Below, piece after piece: positions 23,701-35,781 of a DNA stretch of 64,000 nucleotides; within the stretch, counting starts at the first letter, position 1; each line of letters starts with the position of its first letter. The stretch covers positions 1 through 64,000 of the forward strand of contig JAECYW010000021.1 in assembly GCA_023014335.1 (NCBI GenBank), given 5' to 3'. Made by a program: the position numbers and the translations under genes. The notes under the pieces were generated by a model, which saw nothing but the letters and a program-made list of their open reading frames with translations, ran no database searches and was not told the DNA's origin. Source of the DNA: Galerina marginata. Lineage: Eukaryota; Basidiomycota; Agaricomycetes; Agaricales; Galerinaceae.

Positions 23701-25044
23701 TCCCAACCAGGAAGGATGGGGTTGACAGTGCTGTCGCCCATGACTTCCGTAGTGTCTTTACTACCCGTCTTCTTAATATGCTAAGTATGTTGTCTGTTTT
23801 CTTTCTTTCTTGATACTTAATCTGATTTATTTATACAAAGATGATCTCATCTCCACGGTGTCTACTGCCAGTATTCGGACCACCATGTCCTGGACCAAGT
23901 TCGGGAATCTTGCACTCTCATTCAGTCTCCGAATTGTTGGCTGGCCCCATGGGGTCCTTCATGTACCTGGCCGGTATTTTGATTGTACCAGATTAGGATT
24001 GAATGATTGGAAGCATCTCTTTGAGTTGTCTTCTGATGGGGTTCTCAAGGTTGTACCTTGGACACCTGGTAAGTCTTTCTTTTTATTTTGGGCTGCCTTC
24101 AAAGCACTTACCTCGTTTTGACAGTTGAAAAGGGGATCATTGTTGGATCATTGACTTATGGGGAGATTCCTCTTGTTGTCAGTGACCAGGGCATTACTCT
24201 TCTCTATGCCAAGGATATAAAGGAGAAGAAGAAGAAAGTGACTGTCCGAGGTGCTCTAAAAGTGCCTTTGCCTGCTGGAACCCCCCTTCTCTCTCCTTCA
24301 CCTCCTCCAACCCCTCATATTCCTCATCCGAAACATTCCGAAAAACCCCAGCCCAGAAACACACACGTCCCTTCCTCTAATCATGGTGCCTATCATCAAG
24401 ACTCTGCAGCTCATTCTGTTCAAGCTCAAGATCAATTTTTGGGCTATAAAATTGTTGATGAACCTACTGGAGAGAGGGAGCTTTACCGCTATGACCAGCC
24501 TGAGATTGCTGTTTTGTGGAAGGAGGCTACTGCTTATGAACAAGAACTTCAAACATCTTACCGAGGAGACATGGGTCGCTATGCGTATCGTCGACTGGCG
24601 GTTCCTTTGACGGATAGGCCATTTCTGATGGCCCCGGGTGTTGCTCCTCCTTCTCATATTCCCTCCAATGCTTTTTACCAGCAGTTGACCAAGCCTCCTT
24701 CCTCTCGACCTCTTCCACCTCGCCACCCTGCTACCAGGGTTCCTACAAATGCAATGGTCCATCGTGCTCCTTCGGTTGCCCAGTCTCGGGCCTATGCTCC
24801 TTCTACATCTGGTCCTGGCTCCAATAATCCTCCTGCTATCATGAAATCACAATCCACCCAGTCCTTTTCTCGTCATGCTGGAAGTTCTGCTTTACAACCT
24901 CAGCCAGCATCACGTCCTGCTGCTCAGCCAGTTGCAGAGTCCAGTAGGATGGCCCAAGCTCGAGTCCCCTATTACACAGATGACTATATGGATGAAGAGG
25001 AGGCTGCCGAACTTGCCAGATACCATTTGAACAGTGAGGCGTAG
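20716..25044 (+). CDS. KDZ-element AT-hook, acidic multi-exon protein, unknown function
   Basis: Start ATG at 20716 (MPPKRKQPGDFKKKNNFSK). Exons 20716-20772, 20822-20902, 20955-21053, 21107-21156, 21444 onward with three very short exons, then 21767-22941, 22997 onward, to the stop at 25042-25044. Phases are consistent at each join I worked through. Two AT-hooks (KRRGRPPGKR, RRRGRPPKGA) are followed by an A/P/T linker. Then come PSPGYRKLCMQDEGYSHAVTKKWQRAYHYAKHGG, a run of D/E (about 22 acidic residues), a disordered middle, and a C-terminal region with ETFVKASKVKLLEKRPPNPWNLHQ-like helices and LRIVGWPHGVLHVPG. The end is Pro/Ser-rich. It probably binds DNA or chromatin. The fourth intron (21157-21443) is about 287 bp, five times the usual size, and holds three hairpins of the AGACTTCATC family. 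Confidence 0.75.
21242..21322 (+). repeat. Three hairpin units inside intron 4 of the AT-hook gene
   Basis: 21242-21261: TGTGC, loop AGACTTCATC, GCACA. Around 21283: core AGACTTTATC with weak arms. Around 21304: GAGC, loop AGACTATTTC, GCTC. All three are in the gene's sense orientation, in an intron much longer than its neighbours. Confidence 0.7.
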
Positions 25045-25974
25045 ATGTGAGTTTGTTCATTTGTTTATTTTGGTGCAACTTGTTTTGATACTTTATTATG
25101 ATTATAGGTCTTGAAGTAGTTTGCCTGTTGTTAGAAAGGTTGTTCGGTTCAGTTATATTTTCATGCATTCGTATTCTGGCTTCTAAAGCCTGTCCTGTCT
25201 TTACATATTAGTATTCTGGGTTGGAAAGCCCGTCCTGTCATTACTTTGTCTACGTTGTCTATCGGTTGTTTTTATGCACCGACATTACACTCTTTGAATT
25301 AATCTCATATTCATTGACTGAGGTCTGGGGTGATCACACTAAATTATTTGTCAATTGCCTAGTGAGTGGGGTAAGATTGATCTGCTTAAGGTATTAAAAT
25401 CTTTATAGCCATCTTGAATAGTGTTTGGAAGTCCTAGTCTCAAGACTGGAAAAAGACCGCAGTCTGGTCTTTTGGTTTTTGAGCTTGAAAGACTGCAAAG
25501 AGACTGGTCTTGGGGGACTGGTCTCATTGGTTAAGACCAGTCTTTTGTACCCCAATATATACACTTTAAAATGCACCCAAGAACATCTCAATCGGTTAAA
25601 AACTGACAAAGTTACATTGGAAAATGTGAATATATTCAAAAAACAGTAGATAGTTTCTAATTATTTTATTACTTTGTCAATTCTTCATAGATTTCCAGGT
25701 TCTTTGGCTTGTTTTAAAGCTAATTAGCATTAGATTAAGTCTACCGAGAGATATAGTTAATATTGTTTATGCAAAACTGGTTCACAACATGTTTTAAATA
25801 ATTAATACCAAGACCAGTCTGTGGACTGCAACAGACCGCAGTCTTGGTGTTTTCCAGTTTTGTGCAGTCTTTGGTGGTCTTAGGACCAATGCAAACCGAT
25901 CCTAGTCTGTATTGTGATTGTACATTGATTTTATAGGCAAATGCCTGCAGTGTGTATAAATTGTTTGGGCAAGA
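25045..25974. other. Non-coding, with clustered CCAGTCT/AGACTGG palindromes
   Basis: 25045-25400 is the likely 3' UTR and shows two short repeats (GTATTCTGG..GAAAGCC). 25420-25560 and 25810-25920 are rich in AGACTGG, AAGACCAGTCT and GACCGCAGTCT in both orientations, which may be the ends of a small terminal-inverted-repeat element of about 500 bp. I could not fix its boundaries or a duplication. Confidence 0.4.
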
Positions 25975-28900
25975 CAAAAGATTTTATAACAGCTCTAAAA
26001 TGTTTTCTGCAAGGCATAAATTGTTTTTGAGAGGCCAAAAAGGTTTTCTGGCAGGGTAAAAATATTTACAACTGCTGTAAAATGTTTTGTCTATGGCATT
26101 AATTGTTTTTAACTGGCCAAAAAGATTTTTTGGGATTGTGAAATGTTTTGTGGAAGAGAAAAAGTGTTTTTAAGAACTCAAAAAGATTTCTTGGGTGGTG
26201 AAATGTTTTACAACTGCTATAAAATGTTTTGAATGTCTCATAAAGTATTTTAGAAGCACTTGGGATGATTTCTGACATCTTGCGGTGACTTGCGGTGACT
26301 TGGTTCATACCAAAGTAGGCATCCATATCACTTGCGGAAGTCTTGCGGTGACTTGCGGTCATTTGGGGTGCCTTGATAATGTCCTAAGATATGTGTGTTT
26401 CTGGTTTCTGAACTTCCTGTTGCTCATGTCTTCATAGTCCTTGATAATTTTACGAACGTGCTTGGGAGCATTCGGTGACAAGCATCATACTGAAGAAAGT
26501 ATCTATATCACTTGCAGAAGTCATGCAGTGACTTGTGGTGCCTTGGTACATACCAAAGGGTATCCATATCACTTGCAAAAGTCCTGCAGTGACTTGCGGT
26601 GACTTGGTTCATACCAAAGTAGGTATCCATATCACTTGCGGAAGTCTTGCGGTGACTTGCGGTCATTTGGAGTGCCTTGATAATGTCCTAAGATATGTGT
26701 GTTTCTGGTTTCTGAACTTCCTGTTGCTCATGTCTTCATAGTCCTTGATAATTTTACGAACGTGCTTGGGAGCTTTCTGTGACAGGCATCATACTGAAGA
26801 AAGTATCTATATCACTTGCAGAAGTCATGCGGTGACTTGTGGTGCCTTGGTTCATACCAAAGGGTATCCATATCACTTGCAAAAGTCCTGCGGTAACTTG
26901 CGGTGACTTGGTTCATACCAAAGTAGGTATCCATATCACTTGCGGAAGTCTTGCGGTGACTTGCGGTCATTTGGAGTGCCTTGATAATGCCCTAAGATAT
27001 GTGTGTTTCTGGTTTCTGAACTTTCTGTTGCTCATGTCTTCATAGTCCTTGATAATTTTACGAACGTGCTTGGGAGCATTCTGTGACAAGCATCTTACTG
27101 AAGAAGGTATCTATATCACTTGCAAAAGTCTTGCAGTGACTTGCTTTATACCAAAATAGGTATCCATATCACTTGCAGAAGTCTTGCGGTGGCTTGCGGT
27201 GACTTGGTTGATATCAAAGTAGGTATTCATATCCCTTGTGGTGGCTTGCGGTGACTTGGTTCATATCAAAGTAGGTATTCATATCACTTGCGGTGACTTG
27301 CGGTGACTTGGTTCATACCAAAGTAGGTATCCATATCACTTGCGGAAGTCTTGCGGTGACTTGCGGTCATTTGGAGTGCCTTGATAATGCCCTAAGATCT
27401 GTGTGTTGCTGGTTTCTGAACTTCCTGTTGCTCATGTCTCCATAGTCTTGTTAATTTTACGAACGTGCTTGGGAGCATTCTGTGACAAGCATTATACTGA
27501 AGAAAGTATCTATATCACTTGCAGAAGTCTTGCGGTGACTTGTGGTACCTTGGTTCATACCAAAGGGTATCCATATCACTTGCGAAAGTCCTGCGGTAAC
27601 TTGCGGTGACTTGGTTCATACCAAAGTAGGTATCCATATCACTTGCGGAAGTCTTGCGGTGACTTGCGGTCATTTGGAGTGCTTGATAAGGCCCTAAGAT
27701 ATGTGTGTTTCTGGTTTCTGAACTTCCTGTTGCTCATGTCTTCATGGTCCTTGATAATTTTACGAACGTGCTTGGGAGCTTTCTGTGACAGGCATCATGC
27801 TGAAGAAATTATCTATATCACTTGCAGAAGTCTTGCGGTGACTTGTGGTGACTTGGTTCATACCAAAGGGTATCCATATCACTTGCGGAAGTCCTGCGGT
27901 AACTTGCGGTGACTTGGTTCATACCAAAGTAAGTATTCATATCCCTTGCGGTGGCTTGCGGTGACTTGGTTCATATCAAAGTAGGTATTCATATCCCTTG
28001 CGGTGGCTTGCGGTGACTTGGTTTATATCAAAGTAGGTATTGATATCACTTGCGGTGACTTGCGGTGACTTGCTTTATACCAAAGTAGGTACCCATATCA
28101 CTTGCGGAAGTCTTGCGGTAACTTGCAGTCATTTGGAGTGCTTGATAAGGCCTTAAGATCTGTGTGTTTCTGGTTTCTGAACTTCCTGTTGCTCATGTCT
28201 TCATGGTCCTTGATAATTTTACGAACGTGCTTGGGAGCTTTCTGTGACAGGCATCATACTGCAGAAAGTATCTATATCACTTGCAGAAGTCTTGCAGTGA
28301 CTTGTAGTGCCTTGGTTCTTCCCAAAGGGTATCCATGTCACTTGCAGAAGTCCTGCGGTGACTTGCGGTAACTTGGTTCATACTAAAGTAGGTATCTATA
28401 TCACTTGTGAAAGGCCTGCGGTGACTTGCGGTCATTGGGAGTGCCTTAATCATGCCCTAAGATATGTGTGTTTCTGGTTGCTGAACTTTATGTTGCTCAT
28501 GTTTTCACAGTCCTCAATTATTCTACAAACATGCTTGGGAGCTTTCTGTAACTAGTATCATACTAAAGTAGTTGTTTACAGATGTCCTGCATGACTTGTG
28601 GTGACTTGGTTCATGCTAAAGTAGGTATTTCTATCACTTGCATAGGTCTTGCAATGACTTGCAGTAACTTGGTTCATACTTAAGCAGCTATCTATTTTAC
28701 TTGCAGAAGTCTTGGGGTGACTTGGTTTATACCAAAGTGGCTATCTATTTCACTGACCGAAGTCCTGCAATAACTCAGCCTCTATCAACATTGGAAAAAA
28801 TGCTACAAGGAGTGGGCAGTAGAAAACTTTTTTTAATTCTAGGACCCCTGGTACTCTTGAAGAATGTTTTTCTTTTTTTTATTTGAAAACATTTTTTACC

Positions 28901-29189
28901 TATCTATATTTAGATATTTTGTATAAAACATTTTGGATAGTGAAAACATTTTGCATTTATTTATTTTTAGAACAGCTAAAACATTTTCTCTCAAAAGATT
29001 TTTTGAAATGTTTTCATCATTTGGGAAAACTTTTTTATTTAAAAACATTTTTCTAAAGGTTTTTATCATTTAGCAAAAACATTTTGTCAAAAATGATTTG
29101 TATAAATCATTTTTGGGCAGCCTCTAGGCTGTATTTCCTATCAGTAATTAAACAGCCTAATAGGCATGTAGTTGGGGGCCACTGAAGTG
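25975..29189 (-). repeat. Right inverted arm of the KDZ transposon
   Basis: Reverse complement of the left arm, base for base in register from 29189 in to about 27643. After that the same motifs (CTTGCGGTGA, TTCATACCAAAGTAGG, CGAACGTGCTTGGGAGC) follow in a different order. The AAATGTTTT-rich inner border is 25975-26270. The homologous modules are more numerous on this side (about seven). Confidence 0.9.
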
Positions 29190-31845
29190 ATATCTGAATC
29201 TAAAAAATGCAAAGCTACAGTTGAAACTGAAGAATCTGAGAATGAACTTAATATTTATTCAGATGAAAATGAATACTTTGATGAACTTGCTTCAGATGAA
29301 GATACTGAATCTGAGGTTGAAGAGGAAGAAATGTTAGGCTCAAAACTACATTTGTTTTTGAAAGATCACCCACTTTATAAAACTCATAAAGTCCAGTTTG
29401 ATGAAAGAAAGAAAAATACTGTGCCTAATTTTGTAGGTGGTTCACTTCCAAGATGTGATAGAGGTGATAGAGAATATTATTGTGCCACTATGCTTACATT
29501 ATTTAAGCCTTGGAGATCTGGAAATGACTTGAAAGATAAAGGCTATAGTTGGGATGAAACCTTTAATATTTTTGAATTTAGTGACCAACAGAAACAGTAT
29601 ATGAAGCACTTTAATGTTAGATATGAGTGTAATGATGCTAGAGATGATTATTCTGCTCAACTTAAAAAAGGAAATGCTGATGGTGGTTTATTTCCTTAGT
29701 GGATGAACTCTGATGTTATTAATGGTCTTAATGATGATAATGATTTTCAAGAAGCTGACTTTGGAGATGATGAACCTGATGATGATAAAGATTTTGATAA
29801 GAATAAATACAGTAAACTTGGAAGATTGGGTAAACTTAGACATCAGGAAATGGAAGAGACTAGAATTGGTGTAACTGAAGCTGGATGGCTTGATGATTCA
29901 CCTGATGGACTTAGTAAAATTTCTAAAATTCCAGTCAAGCCTACAATTTCACAAAAAGGTTCAAAATGGAAAGCTAGTATTGAGGATCAGAAACAGAAAA
30001 TATTAAGTGAAAGAGGAAAAAATATTCCAGTAAAATCAGGAAAAAACATTCAAGACCCAAATGAAAATAATGTTCAAGTTGTTGATAGATCATACTTACA
30101 GAAAAGCTATAAAGCCAAGTTGAAAACTAATAGAAAACTAATAGCTTCTACTATAAAAAAGTTCTCACTTAATTCTGAACAAGAAAGAGCCTTTAGAATT
30201 ATAGCTAATCATTCAGTAGAGCTTCAATCTGAACAGCTAAAAATGTATCTTGGTGGTATGGGTGGAACTGGCAAGTCACAAGTTATTAAAGCATTAACAG
30301 AATTTTTTGAAGTCAAGAATGAGTCACATAGAATAATTGTTCTTGGTCCAACTGGGTCATCAGCTGCTTTACTTAATGGTTCAACCTATCATTCATTTCT
30401 TGGAATAAATCCTGGTGAGAATACTGCAAAGAAAATTGCTCAAGTTAAAGCAAAACTTGAAGGTGTTAATTATATTTTTATTGATGAAGTGTCCATGTTA
30501 TCTTGCAATGATATGTATAAAATATCTGCCCAGTTATCTAAAGCATTAAATGCATTTGATCTTCCATTTGGTGGCATAAATATAATATTTGCTGGTGATT
30601 TTGCTCAGTTACCTCCAGTTGCAGGTTCTTCATTATTCAGCCAAGGAGTTGGAACTCAGTTACATTCTGGACTTAGTCTAAGTGGCCAAGAAGCAGCTAT
30701 TGGAAAAGCTTTATGGCATCAAGTTACTACAGTTGTAATTTTAAGACAGAATATGAGAACAAACATCTAAAGATGCTGCTTTAAGAACTGCACTTATTAA
30801 TATGAGATATGGAAAATGCACACCTGAAGATATTATATTTTTAAGATCACTTCAAGCTGGAAAAAGACCTGATCAGCCAAAAGTATCTGCTAAAGACTTC
30901 AGAAATGTAGCAGTAATTTGTGGTAGACATACTCAGAAGGATGAAATAAATTCTCTTGGGTCTCAAAGATTTGCAGATGAAACTGGTCAAAAATTGACTC
31001 ACTTTTATTCTATTGATAAGTGGGGAAAGGAAAAAGATCCAGCTTCTAAATCTAAGTGGGGAAAATCTAAATCTGCAGCCAAATTAAAACACAAGTCTAA
31101 TGAGATTGAATTTGATGATCAACATGAAATTTGGAAACTTAGACATGGAGCTACTGAAAACTTTACTGGAAAATTATCCTTATGTCTTGGAATGCCAGTT
31201 ATGATTAGAAATAATGTTGCTACTGAATTATGTATAACTAAAGGCCAAGAAGGAACTGTAGTTGGCTGGCAAGCTGAGACTGGTCCACATGGAAAAAGAG
31301 TTCTTGATACATTATTTGTTAAACTTATAAAGCCTGCTAAAAAGATTAAAATACCTGGATTGCCTGAAAATGTGGTTCCTTTGGTTAAAAATACCAAAAC
31401 TATTACTTGTACATTTCCTAGTGATTTAAAAGAAAGTGTTGAGTGTCAACAAGTATGGGTATTGCCTAATTTTGCAATGACTGACTATGCAAGTCAAGGA
31501 AAGACCAGGCCTTTTAATGTGGTCCATTTAAATAGCTGCTTTTTACATATGTCATATTATACTTGTCTATCTAGAAGTGCAAGTGCTGCAGGAACAATAA
31601 TTATACAAGGCTTTGAACCAAGTGTTATTACTAGAGGATGTTCAGGATATCTTAGACAGGAATTTAGAGAGCATGAAATTCTTGATGATATTACAAGACT
31701 TAGATATGAACAAGCTTTGCTCACTGCAATTCAGGGAAACACCAGAAATGTTTTGATTAGACAATATCAACAGTGGAAAGGTGAACACTATGTACTTGAA
31801 AATGTTGATTTGGCACTTAAATGGTCTGCTAGAGATCCAATGAAT
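29190..31845 (+). pseudogene. Helitron A, PIF1-type helicase domain
   Basis: It continues the frame of 7013-7483. The acidic stretch is followed at about 30250 by Walker A (GGMGGTGKSQVIKAL), Walker B (YIFIDEVSML, 30470), FAGDFAQLPPV (30590), KALWHQVTTVVILRQNMR (30710), and motifs near 31470 (NFAMTDYASQGKTRPFNVV) and 31555 (YYTCLSRSASAAGTIIIQGF). Two lesions are visible: a TAG at 29697-29699 and a one-base frame change near 30755 (RQNMR then QTSKDAALRTAL). At 31845 the frame is cut by the next element and resumes at 36629. In a complete element this helicase would unwind DNA during rolling-circle transposition. Codon use is strongly AT-rich. Confidence 0.88.
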
Positions 31846-32708
31846 TACGAGTTCTTACGTAGTAAAAGAACTCGTTTTCCACACTTGATAGCAGAAGCAA
31901 ATGATTCCTAACGCGAACGATGGAAATTCTCCCACTGCTTCATTTTTTGTGACTGACCCTGAATTAAAAGTCTACAAATTTTGTAATAGTGGGAATTATT
32001 TTTGACAGTGAGAATGGTTGTATGATGCCCGTTGCTATGGGCTATTTTTAGCTTTTGTGTTTAAAACCTAAGTTAGGGTTAGATCTTTTGTGCAGCACTA
32101 CTGAGCACTATGGCTAGTGTTCTTTTGCAAAACAAATATAAGTTCTAAACTAACTACTATAGACTGCTTAGAATACTCTAGCCTACAAAAAACACTAGAG
32201 AGGCACACTGGAAACCCTATTCTAGCCTATAAACAATCAACTAATATGTTATACCAGGAAAAGAAGATATTTACCTATAAAAGTACTTAAAACTTAGGTT
32301 TCTCTACTAAATTCTGCCTATAACTACATAGAAGACACAACAAAGTCAACAAACCATGTAAAAGGCCACAAAAAGCGCCAGCAAAGCACTGGTATAGCCT
32401 AGAACTAAGGTAAAAGAAACCTAGAGAAAGAGAAACAATAGTTAGTAGGATACCTTGACCAGCATACCATGGTAGTCCTCTCAAGAGAGGTACACTATCA
32501 TCCTATCCGGGACAACTGGCATGCTGGTAAAGAAGAAAGAAAGAAGCGATGAGCTGGCAGTTTATGACAGTGTGAAATGTATCATGTGATTTTGTTTTTT
32601 TTAGGGTTAAGGTTCCAATGTGGCTGTGAGAGCTCCGTCGCGATGGAGGCCTCACAGCCACCAAATAACACCTAAGGTTATGTTTATTTTGTATTTTAGC
32701 CATATCTC

Positions 32709-34853
32709 ACTTGGTCAGAGGCCATTGCTGCGCATGGCAAAAACAAGTTCTTACTTTCAAGGTGAGGCCGACTATAAATAAAGGTTAAATAAGTAAATAA
32801 TGCATAGTCCGCTCAAATCTGAAGCTATTAGGATGATCTTATACTCAAAAAAAGCAGAAAAATGAGGCAATTCTAACAAGCCTAAAACGGCCTGGTCACG
32901 TGACCAGGAAAGCCCTGATTTTTACGAATTTTTTGATACCAAGATCATAAAAATTGGCCCAGTAATGGCTGAGATACAGAAACCATGCAGGGTCACAGTA
33001 TGAGTGGGAGAATTTCCAACCATTGCGTTAGAAACCATTTCTGCCTGCTATGCAGGCCGGAAAACAAGTTCTTTTACTACGTAAGAACTTGTAACAAGAT
33101 TAATTATTAGACTACAATAAGAACTTGTAAAAAGATTAATTCATACGTCACTTAGTTTTTATCAGATTGCCTTGAAACAAAGTGTGTAATTATCAGAAAA
33201 ATCAGGGCTAAAAGATGGTGTCACATATGTATTGTGACATCTCTATGTGACTTACCAAATGCGGAATATTGTTTGAAATACACTATATTGGGAGATTTAA
33301 AGGCATTAAAATAAAATAAAAATACAGATGATGTTTTTTTTACCTAAGGGATGGTCTGTGCACACATATCACATGTCATATCCCTGAGAATATTTTGGTC
33401 CAAGTTGGTGCCTCAACTGATTTTAAGGGATTTGCACAAAGTCCTGCTGTGAGTTTGATTATGTAAGCTTTTGGAACATTATTTTCATGTTATTTGGTCA
33501 TGTTTTGCAATGTTTGGTGTGCCTTTTATGGGTTATCCAGTCAGTTTAACACCAATTTTCGGATTTTCACCAAGTTGAGCTGGCTGTTTGCCTGATTTGG
33601 ACACCATGACATCATTGCAAAACATATGTAAATATTTGTACATTATTCTAGATTGGCCTGGGTAACATATTTTAGCATATCTAGCTCACTGAAATCTGTA
33701 TCAAGTGTGAATTCACACAAATTTGCGCTTTTTGGCTTGTGTGAACAGGTCACATGACCTAATCAACCCTGGATACACATGCCACATGAAAGCCCTGATT
33801 TTTACGATTTTTTTGATACCAAGATCATAAAAATTGGCCCAGTAATGGCTGAGATACAGAAACCATGCAGGGTCACAGTATGAGTGGGAGAATTTCCAAC
33901 CATTGCGTTAGAAACCATTTCTGCCTGCTATGCAGGCCGGAAAACAAGTTCTTTTACTACGTAAGAACTTGTAACAAGATTAATTATTAGACTACAATAA
34001 GAACTTGTAAAAAGATTAATTCATACGTCACTTAGTTTTTATCAGATTGCCTTGAAACAAAGTGTGTAATTATCAGAAAAATCAGGGCTAAAAGATGGTG
34101 TCACATATGTATTGTGACATCTCTATGTGACTTACCAAATGCGGAATATTGTTTGAAATACACTATATTGGGAGATTTAAAGGCATTAAAATAAAATAAA
34201 AATACAGATGATGTTTTTTTTACCTAAGGGATGGTCTGTGCACACATATCACATGTCATATCCCTGAGAATATTTTGGTCCAAGTTGGTGCCTCAACTGA
34301 TTTTAAGGGATTTGCACAAAGTCCTGCTGTGAGTTTGATTATGTAAGCTTTTGGAACATTATTTTCATGTTATTTGGTCATGTTTTGCAATGTTTGGTGT
34401 GCCTTTTATGGGTTATCCAGTCAGTTTAACACCAATTTTCGGATTTTCACCAAGTTGAGCTGGCTGTTTGCCTGATTTGGACACCATGACATCATTGCAA
34501 AACATATGTAAATATTTGTACATTATTCTAGATTGGCCTGGGTAACATATTTTAGCATATCTAGCTCACTGAAATCTGTATCAAGTGTGAATTCACACAA
34601 ATTTGCGCTTTTTGGCTTGTGTGAACAGGTCACATGACCTAATCAACCCTGGATACACATGCCACATGAAAGCCCTGATTTTTACGATTTTTTTGATACC
34701 AAGATCATAAAAATTGGCCCAGTAATGGCTGAGATACAGAAACCATGCAGGGTCACAGTATGAGTGGGAGAATTTCCAACCATTGCGTTAGAAACCATTT
34801 CTGCCTGCTATGCAGGCCGGAAAACAAGTTCTTTTACTACGTAAGAACTTGTA
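32709..34853 (-). mobile_element. Reversed Helentron-like tandem array: complete unit plus two 880-bp units
   Basis: It starts with the reverse 3' end (ACTTGGTCAGAGG, then GCCATTGCTGCGCATGGC and AACAAGTTCTTAC) at 32709. The first 5' palindrome ends at 33092, giving a complete 385-bp element. Two further units end in the same palindrome at 33972 and 34852, exactly 880 bp apart, and look identical by eye. Only the first unit has a 3' hairpin. It is nested in the 31846-36628 element. Confidence 0.85.
33093..34852 (-). repeat. Two perfect or near-perfect 880-bp tandem repeats
   Basis: 33093-33972 and 33973-34852. All landmarks I compared (AACAAGATTAATTATTAG, GGTGTCACATATGTATTG, GGATGGTCTGTGCACACAT, GGTCACATGACCTAATC) recur at an offset of 880 with no difference seen. 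The copy at 481-1360 has the same length but scattered substitutions. Confidence 0.9.
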
Positions 34854-35427
34854 ACTGATTTTTCAATCAAATCCAATGATTTTAATACCAATAAAAGGGG
34901 AAAAATCAGATGGTTTCATATCAACAGACAGAAAGTTGAAAAAAAATCCATCAAATTAGGTAATATGTTAGAAAATGCGTATAATTGTAGTGCTCTGCTT
35001 CATGTTCTTCTACTTTCCCCTTGCTTAGTTAAAAAACATTGCTCTAGTAATATTAGGAGTAAGATTTGGTGCATCTGAGTTAAAAATCATTTCCCACATG
35101 TCTTAAACATGATAAAAGTGGCTCAGATTGCAGAAATCACATGAAAAAAAAGTCAAATCACTCAAAAAATGCACTTTTAATGTTATTGAACCCAGAGATC
35201 AATATTTATAGGTGTATGGCCATCCACCAAAGTCTTTAACTTTCTTAAATTACCAAATTTCTTTAATTTAAACGATTAAAATATCAAAATGTCCAAATTT
35301 TGCAATTTTGCAGTCATGTGACTTTTGCGCACAGAACTTCTATAGCCATGAAATTTCTGCTTTTTATACATTTTATTTTAAAGAAATCCATGAGAAACTC
35401 AGCTCAATAAAGTGAATAACATAAGTT

Positions 35428-35781
35428 GTAATAATTTGGTGTGGCTGTGCAGAATACTTTGTGGCTGTGCATAATACCATTTGAAAGGCCTGAATTTTAC
35501 AAATTTTTTGACATTATTTTTGTGAGAATTGACCCAGTAATGACTGAGATACACTGAAAACGATATTTTGGTGTGGCTGTGAGACCTCTGTTGCGACGGA
35601 GGTCTCACAGCCACATTGGAACCCTAACCCTAAAAAATAAAATCACCAATCTACATTTAAAACATCAATTACTGGGTCAATTCTCACAAAAATAATGTCA
35701 AAAAATTTGTAAAATTCAGGCCTTTCAAATGGTATTATGCACAGCCACAAAGTATTCTGCACAGCCACACCAAATTATTAC
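35428..35781. repeat. Palindromic MITE-like repeat with GTGGCTGTG arms
   Basis: Inverted arms of about 150 bp: the left starts GTAATAATTTGGTGTGGCTG and the right is its reverse complement. The middle has the hairpin GTGGCTGTGAGACC with GGTCTCACAGCCAC. Next to it is CCCTAACCCTAA, which matches two telomere-type units. A related core (GTGGCTGTGAG...CTCACAGCCAC with TTAGGGTTAAGG) occurs near 32602-32662. No duplication could be assigned. Confidence 0.7.

Larger units (their letters stand above)
7484..29189. mobile_element. KDZ-type DNA transposon, 21.7 kb, with long inverted arms
   Basis: Both termini read CACTTCAGTGGCCCCCAAC in inward direction, and a 7-bp duplication flanks them. The arms are collinear inverted repeats for about 1.55 kb (coordinate pairs sum to 36673 from 7484/29189 to at least 9030/27643). 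They then continue as homologous but rearranged repeat arrays to about 10340 and 26270. Inside are the transposase and an 886-aa unknown gene on the minus strand and an AT-hook gene on the plus strand. The Kyakuja-Dileera-Zisupton superfamily is expanded in basidiomycetes; the assignment rests on the transposase. The element interrupts the Helitron A gene. Confidence 0.93.

Noticed and set aside
14325..25044. TET/JBP dioxygenase as KDZ passenger
   Set aside because: I looked for an HxD...H iron-binding pattern in a suitable context in both accessory proteins and found none convincing.
32602..32662. Internal telomere tract
   Set aside because: Only one or two TTAGGG-type units, embedded in a repeat; too short to indicate a former chromosome end.
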